Shown one piece after another: positions 31,533-40,303 of a stretch of 49,427 nucleotides of DNA (the stretch's first letter is position 1; each line of letters starts with the position of its first letter). The stretch is from JAAYJR01 sp964495655 (GTDB lineage: Bacteria; Bacteroidota; Bacteroidia; Bacteroidales; Prolixibacteraceae). The stretch spans positions 1 through 49,427 of the forward strand of contig CAZBWK010000015.1 in NCBI GenBank assembly GCA_964495655.1, given 5' to 3'. The position numbers were made by a program, and so were the translations under genes. A model generated the notes under the pieces. That model saw only the letters and a list, made by a program, of their open reading frames with translations, searched no databases and was not told the origin of the DNA.

Positions 31533-33716
31533 ATGAATAAGATAGCCGGACTGATAATTGTCATTCTTTTTTGCAATGACCTGTCGACAGCTCAGGATAC
31601 CTCTGCTCCTGACCAGATGACAGTTGCCCCGAACCACTTTGCTGCGCAACCCCTGATTACTGAAAGGGATCTTACTGTTCTGGATAAGCCACATGATACA
31701 ATGATGAGGGATTATTTCAGGACTCTTATTGACAAGCAGTTTGCCATGAGGGAATCATTGCTGGGCACCCTCAGGAGTGCGGCCGACTGGGATATGAGGG
31801 CACAAGCCATCCGCGATTCGCTGATCTCATGGACCGGTCCGCTGCCCGAAAGGACACCCTTAAATGCGAAGACTACAGGAAAGCTTCTCAGAGATGGATA
31901 CACTATCGAAAAGATTCTCTTTGAGAGCCGTCCCGGCTTTTTTGTCAGCGGTAATCTTTACCTTCCTGAGAATATTTCAGGCAGGAGGCCTGCTCACCTG
32001 AATGTTATCGGCCATGCGAAGGTGGGTAAGGCTGATGAGAGATACCAGAGAATGAGTGTCTCGCAGGTAAAAAAAGGATTTGTTGTGCTCACGATCGACC
32101 AGTTAGGACAGGGTGAGAGGCAGGTTCCCCTTTACGAACAGTGGGGCAGTGCACCGGGTAATGCACACAGGATCATCGGCACGCAGGCGTTCCTTAGCGG
32201 CTTTCATGTTTTTAATATCATGGTCTGGGATGCTATCCGTGCAGTTGATTTTCTTGCAGGATTACCCCGGGTCGATCCGGAAAAGATTTGTATGACAGGC
32301 AGCTCCGGCGGTGGCATGATGACAACCTATATACTGCCGTTCGATGACCGTATTGCAGTGGCGGTGCCTGCATGTAACCCTAATACCTGGTCACACCGTG
32401 TGCATACCAACCTGGCTACTGATCACGAACAGGTGTTTTTTGCTGCTTTTGAAAGCTGCATAGATCCACGGGGTGATCCCTTGTTTTGTCAGGCGCCACG
32501 GCCGTTGATGCTCAACGCCACAACCGACGATAACCTGAATCCGCCCCGGGGGGTATGGGAACTTGACACCTGGCTGCGAAAATCGTATGCTGTCCATGGC
32601 GTGCCGGAGAGGTTTACCACTTCGATGGTCAGGGCGGCCCATGATTATAACAGGGAGCAGCGTGAAGCGACATATTCATGGATGCTGAAATGGACAGGTA
32701 ATGACCCGTCCGGTTTTTGGGAAGAGGAGACAATTCTTGAAAAGGAGGAAGACCTGTGGGCAGCGGTTAACGGCAATGTAGTCAATGAACCTGGAAGCAG
32801 GAGCGCTCATGAAATAGTGATTGACTTCCTTGCAGCGAACCGGGCAGCTGTTCGCGGGATAAGGACGAAGAGAGAGCTAAATGATCTGCAGTCAGATATG
32901 CCTGCATTAATAAAACAGGTACTTAATATGGATCCTGAGTCAGGCAAAGGAGCAGGAACTGTTAAGAATATTCTGCAGAAAACAGGCTATACAGTGAAGC
33001 ATTTTATTGTCACCCCCGAAACAGGAATTGAGTTGCCGGGGATTATGATAGAGTCCTTCTCAGCCAGTAAAGGTATTGTGCTGTATGTTCATGAAAAGGG
33101 AAAAAAGGAGTTAATTGAGGATACAGACATCGTAAAGTTGCTTTTGGAAAAAGGATATGCTGTTTGTGCTGCCGATCTGCGTGGAACAGGGGAGACAGCC
33201 CCTGGTATGTCTGATAAATTCTGGGATTTTTTAGCCGGGAAACCGCTGTTCGGACAGAGAATAACAGATATACTTTCAATAATCAAATGGCTGAAGAGTG
33301 AAAACAACGGTGAGTGTAAGGTCAGGATCTGGGGCACAGGCTTGGGTTCTTTATATGCTGCTTTTGCCGGGGTGTTGGCTGAGGAAGTTACCGGACTGGT
33401 ACTGGAGAATCCGCTGATGTCGTTTGAAAGTGTTGTCACGACCGATATCCCTGGTTATAATCATGAAATACTGCTTCCGGGGATACTTGAAAAATTTGAT
33501 ATGCCACACATATATCAGTCATTTGCCCCCAAGCCGGTTATGCTTATTAATCCTTTGTCGGGCGACAGAAAGAGGGCCGCCGTGACTGACGTATCAAAGG
33601 TGGCAAAGCCTGTTGCTGAAACTTATAGCAGCCTGAGAAGTTCTGAAATGTGGAGTATCCGCTTCGCAGAAAAGGAAGAAAGGTGTAAATTAATTACAGA
33701 AAGCCCGGTATTTTAG
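31533..33716 (+). CDS. Two-domain exported alpha/beta-hydrolase (esterase-like), second domain without nucleophile
   Basis: The 727-residue exported hydrolase has a signal peptide (residues 1-21, MNKIAGLIIVILF ... STAQD). The first alpha/beta-hydrolase domain (about 115-420) has the nucleophile elbow GSSGGG (Ser258), an NATTDDNLNPPRG acid region and AAHDYN as the possible catalytic His, resembling acetyl-xylan-esterase or dienelactone-hydrolase-like enzymes. The second half (about 500-715) repeats the fold (IVLYVHEKGKK, VCAADLRGTGETAPG), but its elbow reads GTGLGS, where the Ser is replaced by Gly, so it is probably non-catalytic. The frame opens at 31491, inside the sulfatase 3' end; the signal peptide shows the true start is 31533. 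It is co-transcribed with the sulfatase. Confidence 0.82.
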   Translation: MNKIAGLIIVILFCNDLSTAQDTSAPDQMTVAPNHFAAQPLITERDLTVLDKPHDTMMRDYFRTLIDKQFAMRESLLGTLRSAADWDMRAQAIRDSLISWTGPLPERTPLNAKTTGKLLRDGYTIEKILFESRPGFFVSGNLYLPENISGRRPAHLNVIGHAKVGKADERYQRMSVSQVKKGFVVLTIDQLGQGERQVPLYEQWGSAPGNAHRIIGTQAFLSGFHVFNIMVWDAIRAVDFLAGLPRVDPEKICMTGSSGGGMMTTYILPFDDRIAVAVPACNPNTWSHRVHTNLATDHEQVFFAAFESCIDPRGDPLFCQAPRPLMLNATTDDNLNPPRGVWELDTWLRKSYAVHGVPERFTTSMVRAAHDYNREQREATYSWMLKWTGNDPSGFWEEETILEKEEDLWAAVNGNVVNEPGSRSAHEIVIDFLAANRAAVRGIRTKRELNDLQSDMPALIKQVLNMDPESGKGAGTVKNILQKTGYTVKHFIVTPETGIELPGIMIESFSASKGIVLYVHEKGKKELIEDTDIVKLLLEKGYAVCAADLRGTGETAPGMSDKFWDFLAGKPLFGQRITDILSIIKWLKSENNGECKVRIWGTGLGSLYAAFAGVLAEEVTGLVLENPLMSFESVVTTDIPGYNHEILLPGILEKFDMPHIYQSFAPKPVMLINPLSGDRKRAAVTDVSKVAKPVAETYSSLRSSEMWSIRFAEKEERCKLITESPVF

Positions 33717-33800
33717 CATAATTGTGATTTTTTTCCGGAAAAACGATCCTTCTTCATTATTTAATTGGCTATATATTGCTGATTTTTATTTAGAGAGTAT

Positions 33801-33808
33801 TATTTTTG
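33801..33808 (+). promoter_or_regulatory. -7 box (TATTTTTG) of the metallophosphoesterase gene
   Basis: Fits TAnnTTTG, with TTG at 33776-33778, a 22-base spacing. It lies 54 bases before the ATG at 33863. Confidence 0.45.
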
Positions 33809-33862
33809 TTGTGAATACTTAACTAAGCTGTCTGTTGATACAGTTCTAAATAAAATATAATT

Positions 33863-34843
33863 ATGTCCGGATCTTTCATAACTAAAACATTGCTTGTTTT
33901 CCCTCTTCTGATCGCTTCGTTTACAATAAATGCATCTGATACAGTCTCCTTTATTCAGATCACGGATACCCACTTCTGTAATTTAAGTTCTTACCATCCG
34001 GCTTTTGTTCAGAAACGTCAGCATTTCGGCGACGGAGCAGAGCCGCTGGTTAATTTTCTGGATTCGTTACCCCGCGAACTGAAAGCCGGCTTTACTGTAA
34101 TTACCGGCGATATGATTGATTATTATGAAGCAGGAACTAATGCCGGAGGTCTACTCGACACACAGGTTGAACAGTTTGTCAGGCTCCTCGACGAAACAGA
34201 TGTCCCTGTTTATATGTCATTGGGCAATCATGACATTGCAAGCTACCCGGTAATATCGGAGTCAAAATTTATACATCACCAGAATAATTCTGAACAGGCC
34301 CGGTCGGCCTGGATCCGCAATGCTTCCTGCTTTCGTGACGGCACCTATTACAGTCGTACGGTAAATGTTGGTGAGACCAGCTACAGGCTGATATTTCTGG
34401 ATAATGCCTGGTACCTGCCCGGCAGGACTCAGGATGACCCTCCGTACGTCATTGATCCTTATCAGTTGCACTGGCTTGATGACCAGATAAAGCAGTCGGA
34501 CAGCGACATTGAACTTATCTTTATGCATATGCCGCTATATGGCGGTGCCGGTGTTGCCGCTGATGAAAAAGGGCAGGTGATTGATACGGAAACTCTGAAT
34601 ATGGAATGCACTCTTGCTGATGTTCTTAAAGATAACAGTTCTGTGAAAATGATATTTTCAGGCCATAAACACCGGAATGTAATATATAAATACAGGATGT
34701 CTGATGATTATTCAGTTAACTATGTCGAAACAGGAGCATTCGGATATGATAATAATAACTGGAGGCTGGTGCGGCTGACTGAAAACAGCATTATTATTTC
34801 CCTGCCCGGAGAGACGGGACAGGAGTTTATATTACGGCATTAG
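33863..34843 (+). CDS. Exported calcineurin-like metallophosphoesterase
   Basis: This two-metal phosphoesterase has a signal peptide (residues 1-25, ending TINASD). Motifs in order are ITDTHF (Asp35, His37), TGDMID, SLGNHD, FMHMPLYGG and SGHKHRN, which together make the complete calcineurin-like active site. At 326 residues it has no extra domain. In such clusters these enzymes are often phosphodiesterases or sugar phosphatases; no substrate can be named. It has its own promoter box. The stop is followed after four bases by repeat R8. Confidence 0.9.
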   Translation: MSGSFITKTLLVFPLLIASFTINASDTVSFIQITDTHFCNLSSYHPAFVQKRQHFGDGAEPLVNFLDSLPRELKAGFTVITGDMIDYYEAGTNAGGLLDTQVEQFVRLLDETDVPVYMSLGNHDIASYPVISESKFIHHQNNSEQARSAWIRNASCFRDGTYYSRTVNVGETSYRLIFLDNAWYLPGRTQDDPPYVIDPYQLHWLDDQIKQSDSDIELIFMHMPLYGGAGVAADEKGQVIDTETLNMECTLADVLKDNSSVKMIFSGHKHRNVIYKYRMSDDYSVNYVETGAFGYDNNNWRLVRLTENSIIISLPGETGQEFILRH

Positions 34844-34845
34844 GG

Positions 34846-34998
34846 GTCCGTCGGCTGAAGCCGACGGCAATGGATAAGGCACAGATGTATTTTAATGCAA
34901 TAACACCGGCAATGGAAAAGGCTCCGATCATAGCAGCCTGTATGTTCAATGCGCTATCTCTTGCCGTTCGCTTGAGCGAACGGATTGCTTGAGCGATT
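34846..34998 (+). repeat. Intergenic REP-like element, composite (copy R8)
   Basis: Left hairpin CCGTCGGCT-GA-AGCCGACGG (34848-34867), inner arm GGCAATGGATAAGGC, a 25-base insert, a second partial left arm (CCGGCAATGGAAAAGGCTCC), spacer TAGCAGCC...TGTTCAAT, and a right hairpin (34964-34983) with a further ATTGCTTGAGCGAT hairpin. It begins about 3 bases after the stop. Confidence 0.87.
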
Positions 34999-35064
34999 GA
35001 ATTTTAAAGGCCGACACCCTTTAATGAATAATTGATCATTAATTTTTTATAAAACTATAATAAA

Positions 35065-36501
35065 ATGAAACTCAACAGAAAAAATTTTTTAAAGATCGCA
35101 GGACTGGCTGCAGCAGGTATAGTTGTTAAGAACAGCAGATCAGCGGAAAACAAGCCATATTCGGGTAGTTATATCCAGCAGTTCAATATGCATGGTTACG
35201 GGGCTCCTCCCATTGATAAGGTGAGAGTAGGCTTTGTAGGTGTGGGCAGCCGTGGTTCAGGGACGGTTATCAGGATGGCAAGTATAAAAGGTGTGGAAGT
35301 CAAAGCCTTATGCGACCTGCAGGCAGACAGGGTCAATCAGACTATCAAACTTCTGAAGGATGAGTTTACAGGTCATGATCCTGCAGGGTATTCGGAAGAC
35401 CCCGCGGCCTGGAAGAAGGTCTGCGAACGTGACGATATTGACCTGATATATATCGCAGCTCCCTGGAAGCTGCATGCTCCGGTGGCTGTCTATGCCATGG
35501 AGCATGGCAAACATGTCTATACAGAACTCCCTGTAGGTGTTACTGTTGAAGAGTGCTGGCAGGTAGTTGAAACATCGGAGAAATACCGCAGGCACTGTTT
35601 TATGGGCTGTGGTTCATGTCATGACGGAATGGCTGCTGTTGTGCTCAATATGGCGCGACAAGGATTTTTTGGCGACCTTGTTCACGGAGAGGGCCACTAT
35701 ATTCACGACAGGGTATCAGATAATAAGACAAGATGGATCAGAGAGAAAGATAATAATAACTGGTTCGGTTACCGCCCATGGCGACTGCAGGAAAATGTCA
35801 ACCGAAACGGTAATCTCTATCCTGCTCACGGACTGGGACCTGTATCCCAGATCATGGATATCAATTATGGTGATAAGATGGATTATATGGTATCTGTCTC
35901 AAGTGTCGATTTCACAATGAAGAACAAGATGAAAGAGATGGCCGGGATTGATGAATATTACAAGCCTTATGTGGGCCTCGACTTCAGGGGTAATATGAAC
36001 ACTACTATCATCCGTACCCACAAGGGAAGGACTATTATGCTGCAGCACGATATCAGCTCTCCCAGGCCGGGGCACCGCTTTGACCTTATCAGTGGCAATA
36101 AAGGGATCTACAGGGCCCAGCCCGACCGGATCGCAACAAGTGAGGCAGGCTGGTTGAAGGAAGAGGAGTTCAATGCACTGAAGGATAAGTATACCCCCTC
36201 TATAACCAAAAAATTTATGGAAAAACGGAGACAGGCGGGTGCTTCACATGGCAGCAGGGGCTATGAGCGGGTTACTGCGAGCGACTGGAGGCTTATCGAC
36301 TGTCTGAGAAACGGACTGCCTCTCGAGATGGATGTGTATGATGCCGCTCTCTGGAGTGTGATAACCCCGTTAAGTGAATGGTCGGTGGCACGGCAGGGAA
36401 TGACTGTTGAAATTCCTGATTTTACCAATGGGGCATGGCGTACCAATAAACGGGGAATGGATATTGATATTACCCGGGGCGGAACGACTGAATTGATCTG
36501 A
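35065..36501 (+). CDS. GH109-like exported Gfo/Idh/MocA protein with altered active-site motif
   Basis: The 478-residue protein follows the layout of GH109, the NAD-dependent alpha-N-acetylgalactosaminidase family. It has an N-terminal export signal of RK rather than RR type (KLNRKNFLKIAG), the Rossmann motif VGFVGVGSRGSG (56-67), ALCDL, RDDIDLIYIAAPWKLHAPV and HGKHVYTELPVGVTVEECW. The lysine EKP motif is absent, as in GH109. YPAHGLGP (His255) keeps the conserved histidine. But the motif that in GH109 normally reads E-N-C-C-Y-D is GCGSCHD here (181-187), with His186 where the family has Tyr, a residue I recall as proposed catalytic. The substrate may therefore differ. Confidence 0.82.
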   Translation: MKLNRKNFLKIAGLAAAGIVVKNSRSAENKPYSGSYIQQFNMHGYGAPPIDKVRVGFVGVGSRGSGTVIRMASIKGVEVKALCDLQADRVNQTIKLLKDEFTGHDPAGYSEDPAAWKKVCERDDIDLIYIAAPWKLHAPVAVYAMEHGKHVYTELPVGVTVEECWQVVETSEKYRRHCFMGCGSCHDGMAAVVLNMARQGFFGDLVHGEGHYIHDRVSDNKTRWIREKDNNNWFGYRPWRLQENVNRNGNLYPAHGLGPVSQIMDINYGDKMDYMVSVSSVDFTMKNKMKEMAGIDEYYKPYVGLDFRGNMNTTIIRTHKGRTIMLQHDISSPRPGHRFDLISGNKGIYRAQPDRIATSEAGWLKEEEFNALKDKYTPSITKKFMEKRRQAGASHGSRGYERVTASDWRLIDCLRNGLPLEMDVYDAALWSVITPLSEWSVARQGMTVEIPDFTNGAWRTNKRGMDIDITRGGTTELI

Positions 36502-36585
36502 AGTCCGGCAGATGACTGAGTAATTGATTTGTCAGCCGGAAGATCTTAACTATTGACTTTAATTAATAATTTAGAATATCATCAG

Positions 36586-37959
36586 ATGACAAAAAGAAGA
36601 GAATTTATTAAAAAGAGCATGATAGGAACAGCAGGGATAGCAATCGGAGGAATGGGCCTCAGCGCTAAATCTTATGGCTCTGTAATGGGTGCAAACGAAC
36701 GGATTAATGTGGCAATTGCCGGTATACGGGGAAGGGGGGGTGCCCATATTTCAGGATTTTGTGGCCTGAAAAAAAATCAAAATGTTGTTATAAAAACTCT
36801 TTGCGATGTTGATGAACAGTTTTTTGCAAAGAGGATCAAATCAATTCAGGAGAGCACGGGTGATACTCCCACAACAGAATGGGATATGCGTAAAGTGTTG
36901 GATGATAAGGATATTGATGCAGTGTCACTTGCCACACCAAACCACTGGCATGCACTTGGAACTATCTGGGCATGTCAGGCAGGGAAGCATGTGTTCGTTG
37001 AAAAGCCATCTTCTCATAATGTTTTTGAGGGCAGGAAGATGATCGAAGCAGCCAGAAAATATGATGTGAGAGTCCAGGTAGGATTCCAGAGCAGATCATC
37101 TAAAACAATTATTGAAGCTGTTAAGTTTCTGCACGACGGAGGTATTGGTGATATTTATATGGCTCGCGGACTATGTCTTAAGCCACGCGATTCTTTTGGC
37201 ATTGCCAGGGATAGTGAGCCACCTGCCACATTGCATTACGATGAGTGGTTAGGGCCTGCCCCCTGGAGGCCATACAATGAGAAGAGACTGCACTACAACT
37301 GGCACTGGTTTTGGGATACAGGTAACGGAGATACAGGTAACCAGGGGCCTCACCAGTTTGATATAGCACGCTGGGGACTGAATAAGAACGAACACCCGGT
37401 ATCTGTCAGCTCGTCGGGCGGCTTCTTTGGTATCGACCCCGATGATTGCGCTCAGGAGACTCCCAACACTCAGTGTTCGGTTTTTAAGTATGCTGATGGA
37501 AAGATCATTGAGTTTGAGACACGGGGAAGGTATACAAATGCAGAAGCCAGTCTTGGTCTTACTGTCGGTAATATTTTTTACGGCAGTGAGGGATACCTTG
37601 AATTGGGAGGCGGACAATGGAAAGCATTCAGACAAAGGGAGAATGAACCATTTGCCGGAACAGGCGTAGTTCCTTCCGGTGGCCGTCAGGCTGCTCCTGA
37701 TACTGTTGGCGATGTGCCTTCTGATCATTTTGGAAATTTCATTGAGGCCATACGTGAAGGCAATGACAGGCTCCTGCGTTGTAATGTTATTGAGGGCCAT
37801 TACTCTTCCTCTCTTCCACAACTGGCAAATATCTCTTACAGATTGGAACGCGGACTGAAATTTATGGGTGATTATGAGAAGTTTGCAAATGACCCCGAGG
37901 CTGATGCCATGCTTACCAGAAAGTACCGTTATCCTTATGTAATTTCTGATGTAGTATAA
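36586..37959 (+). CDS. Tat-exported Gfo/Idh/MocA-family oxidoreductase with canonical EKP
   Basis: From ATG 36586 the 457-residue protein carries the Tat signal MTKRREFIKKSMIGTAG. The nucleotide-binding loop is AIAGIRGRGG (44-52), followed by CDVDEQ and SLATPNHWHA. Unlike the other two relatives, this one keeps the catalytic E-K-P (139-141, HVFVEKPSSHN), so it is likely to be an active dehydrogenase. Conserved sugar-site residues appear in WHWFWDTGNGDTGNQGPHQFD. The frame extends upstream to 36553, but the added residues precede the Tat signal; 36586 is the start. It is followed 34 bases later by the DUF6807 lipoprotein. It may oxidise sugar hydroxyls as part of a redox glycoside pathway. Confidence 0.87.
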   Translation: MTKRREFIKKSMIGTAGIAIGGMGLSAKSYGSVMGANERINVAIAGIRGRGGAHISGFCGLKKNQNVVIKTLCDVDEQFFAKRIKSIQESTGDTPTTEWDMRKVLDDKDIDAVSLATPNHWHALGTIWACQAGKHVFVEKPSSHNVFEGRKMIEAARKYDVRVQVGFQSRSSKTIIEAVKFLHDGGIGDIYMARGLCLKPRDSFGIARDSEPPATLHYDEWLGPAPWRPYNEKRLHYNWHWFWDTGNGDTGNQGPHQFDIARWGLNKNEHPVSVSSSGGFFGIDPDDCAQETPNTQCSVFKYADGKIIEFETRGRYTNAEASLGLTVGNIFYGSEGYLELGGGQWKAFRQRENEPFAGTGVVPSGGRQAAPDTVGDVPSDHFGNFIEAIREGNDRLLRCNVIEGHYSSSLPQLANISYRLERGLKFMGDYEKFANDPEADAMLTRKYRYPYVISDVV

Positions 37960-37993
37960 TAAAAACATATATCTATAATTTAAAAATATTAAA

Positions 37994-39052
37994 ATGAGAA
38001 ATCACTTTGTTTATATTCTGATTGCAACTCTGTTTCTTGCAGTTTCATGTAGTTCCAGTTCGGGCGATAAAAACTCAACAGTTGCTTTTATCGACGACAG
38101 CTCTAATAAAAAGATCGAGGTAAGGATCAATGATAAGCATTTTACAACTCTGCTGTGGACCGACAATATTACAAAACCTGTCCTGCATCCTGTTTGTGCC
38201 CCCTCAGGTATCGAGATTACAAGGGGATTTCCGCTGAACCCGAGGCTGGGTGAGCGTATTGACCATGCCCACCAGATTGGTAACTGGCTGACTTATGGAG
38301 AAGTGGATGAGTTTGATTTCTGGGGCAATGGATCACGCGGACTCGGAACGGCTAATGATAACGGCGGCTTCATTAAGAATATGAAAGTTGAAAAGATGTC
38401 GGGCGGCAAAGGAGAAGGAAAGCTGTTGACCTCGGCTGAATGGGTCGCTCCGACAGGTGAAGAGCTGTTGAAGGAGAAGACTACATATTGCTTCATCGCC
38501 AAGAAAGAGGCCTGGATCATCGACAGGATAACTACACTGACTGCAGGTGATAAAGATATTGATATGCCGGATACTAAGGAAGGGATGTTCGGTATTCGTG
38601 TGGCCCGCCAACTTGAACTGCCTTCAGGCGGAGATGTTACTGTTTATGGGGCAGGCGGACAACCAGAGAAGATAAAAGGTGCAGAAGATAAGAGTGTTAC
38701 CGGAAATTACCTTAGCAGTGAAGGAGTTACCGGAGAAAAGGTATGGGCAACAAGGGCAAGGTGGATGGATCTGTACGGGAGCATAGGAAATGAAAAAATC
38801 TCTGTTGTTATCTGCGACCATCCGAAGAATCCGGGTTATCCTACTTACTGGCATGCCAGGGGCTACGGCCTTTTTGCAGCTAACCCGCTGGGCTGGAATG
38901 ATTTTACTGCTAAGAAAGAGCAGTTTAATTTTAAGATCCCTGCAGGGGAGTCGGTAACTTTCAGGTACCGCACTGTTGTCAGCTCAGGTGCTCATCTTAG
39001 TCCTGAACAGATAGACGTGCTTACTGATGAATTTGCCGGCAAATATAAATAG
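37994..39052 (+). CDS. DUF6807/PmoA-like lipoprotein
   Basis: The 352-residue lipoprotein (LAVSC, Cys19) is a beta-rich protein resembling the family named PmoA-like or DUF6807, which is common in Bacteroidota and Planctomycetes carbohydrate loci. Conserved-looking features include KPVLHPVCAPSGIEITRGFPL, ERIDHAHQIGNWLTYGEVDEFDFWG, with histidines and acids clustered at about residues 90-110, and YPTYWHARGYGLFAANPLGW near the C-terminus. The name PmoA is historical and does not imply methane oxidation. It lies between an active-looking oxidoreductase and an amidohydrolase in the same direction with short gaps. A role in sugar binding or in completing the oxidoreductase reaction is inferred. 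Family call moderately sure. Confidence 0.75.
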   Translation: MRNHFVYILIATLFLAVSCSSSSGDKNSTVAFIDDSSNKKIEVRINDKHFTTLLWTDNITKPVLHPVCAPSGIEITRGFPLNPRLGERIDHAHQIGNWLTYGEVDEFDFWGNGSRGLGTANDNGGFIKNMKVEKMSGGKGEGKLLTSAEWVAPTGEELLKEKTTYCFIAKKEAWIIDRITTLTAGDKDIDMPDTKEGMFGIRVARQLELPSGGDVTVYGAGGQPEKIKGAEDKSVTGNYLSSEGVTGEKVWATRARWMDLYGSIGNEKISVVICDHPKNPGYPTYWHARGYGLFAANPLGWNDFTAKKEQFNFKIPAGESVTFRYRTVVSSGAHLSPEQIDVLTDEFAGKYK

Positions 39053-39085
39053 CAGGAAAGAGTTAAAGAATAAAAAGATTAACAG

Positions 39086-40297
39086 ATGACTAAAAGACGC
39101 GAATTTATCAGAAAGAGCGCCATGGGACTGACTGCCGGATTGACTGCCGGCACAGTGGGAGTCCCTTTTGAATCTTATACCCCCTCACCACAAAGTAATG
39201 AACTTCAGTCAGGCAAGGTCTGGCAAACCGACCCTGAATGGCTGGAGGTTAAGTTCGGCGATTGGGGAGGTCCGGGAGTATCCACAAAACCCGGTCCTAT
39301 GGATTCGATTTTGTTAAAAGACCATGCACCCCGCTCATCTGTTGTTACTGACGAAACATTTGTCCCTAAGGCAAAATTTCCTGCATTCGACAGTCATGTT
39401 CATGTTGTGGCAAGGACTGCTGAGGATATTGCCGACTGGGTGAAGACAATGGATGAGGTGGGAATGGAAAAGTCACTGGTGCTGACCGGGGCAACGGGCG
39501 AAGCATACGACGAGCTGGTAAAGTCGCTGGTAAAGGCATATCCCGGAAGGTTTCACCTCTATTGCGGAATGGACCTTACTGACATTGAAAGCAGTGGTTT
39601 TTCCAGGCGCCTTACGGATGAACTGGAGCGATGCCATGAGATGGGGGCTGTCGGTGTGGGTGAGATATCCGATAAAGGTACGGGGATCACACGCGATGCC
39701 ACTCTTCCGCCCGATAAAAGACTGCATCCCGACGATCCGCGGCTGGACCTGTTCTGGGAGAAATGCGGGGAACTGAAAATGCCGGTTAACCTGCATGTTG
39801 CTGATCATCCCTCATGCTGGACACCGCTGAATGTTTTTCAGGAGCGAACTCCCGATTATCAGCATTTTAACCTGTATGACGCAGGAGTCCCTTCCTTTGA
39901 TGAGCTTATTGCTAAACGAAACAGGACTCTCGAAAAACATCCGGGGACAATATTTATAGCATGCCATCTGGGTAACCAGGGTCATGACCTGGCAACATTG
40001 ACTGAGGCAATGGAGAGGTATCCCAATCTGTATCTCGATACTTCGGCACGCGATTATGAGTTGGGCCGCACCCCGAGAAGCTCGGCTAAATTTCTTGCCA
40101 GATATAAGGACCGTATAGTTTTTGGGACTGATATGGGCAGGAAGAAAAGTATGTACCAGATACACTGGCGACTGTTTGAGACTGCCGATGAATATATTCC
40201 CGGCCGTGTGGGGTGGAGGTATTACGGACTTGAACTGCCTGATGATGTGTTGAAAGCCCTTTATCGTGATACAGCAATAAAAATTTTTAATATCTGA
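39086..40297 (+). CDS. Tat-exported amidohydrolase-family (amidohydrolase_2) protein
   Basis: This 403-residue TIM-barrel hydrolase has a Tat signal MTKRREFIRKSAMG, nearly the same as the oxidoreductase at 36586. The metal motif is FDSHVHV (His104, His106), then CHEMGAVGVGEIS, NLHVADHPS (His on strand 5), ACHLGNQG and FGTDMGR (Asp on strand 8). It fits the amidohydrolase_2 family (decarboxylases, lactonases, and related C-C or ester hydrolases). A lactonase opening a sugar lactone formed by the neighbouring dehydrogenase would fit the context; that is inference. It is 34 bases after the DUF6807 gene and 6 bases before the second sulfatase. Confidence 0.88.
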   Translation: MTKRREFIRKSAMGLTAGLTAGTVGVPFESYTPSPQSNELQSGKVWQTDPEWLEVKFGDWGGPGVSTKPGPMDSILLKDHAPRSSVVTDETFVPKAKFPAFDSHVHVVARTAEDIADWVKTMDEVGMEKSLVLTGATGEAYDELVKSLVKAYPGRFHLYCGMDLTDIESSGFSRRLTDELERCHEMGAVGVGEISDKGTGITRDATLPPDKRLHPDDPRLDLFWEKCGELKMPVNLHVADHPSCWTPLNVFQERTPDYQHFNLYDAGVPSFDELIAKRNRTLEKHPGTIFIACHLGNQGHDLATLTEAMERYPNLYLDTSARDYELGRTPRSSAKFLARYKDRIVFGTDMGRKKSMYQIHWRLFETADEYIPGRVGWRYYGLELPDDVLKALYRDTAIKIFNI

Positions 40298-40303
40298 TAT
40301 TTC

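Noticed and set aside
36502..36552. A CCGGC...GCCGG hairpin between the two oxidoreductases as a terminator
   Set aside because: The stem is interrupted, the loop is long and no T-run follows, so I do not call it.
36553..36585. An 11-residue extension of the Gfo/Idh/MocA protein
   Set aside because: It would bury the Tat signal; the start at 36586 puts MTKRREF at the N-terminus as in its neighbour.
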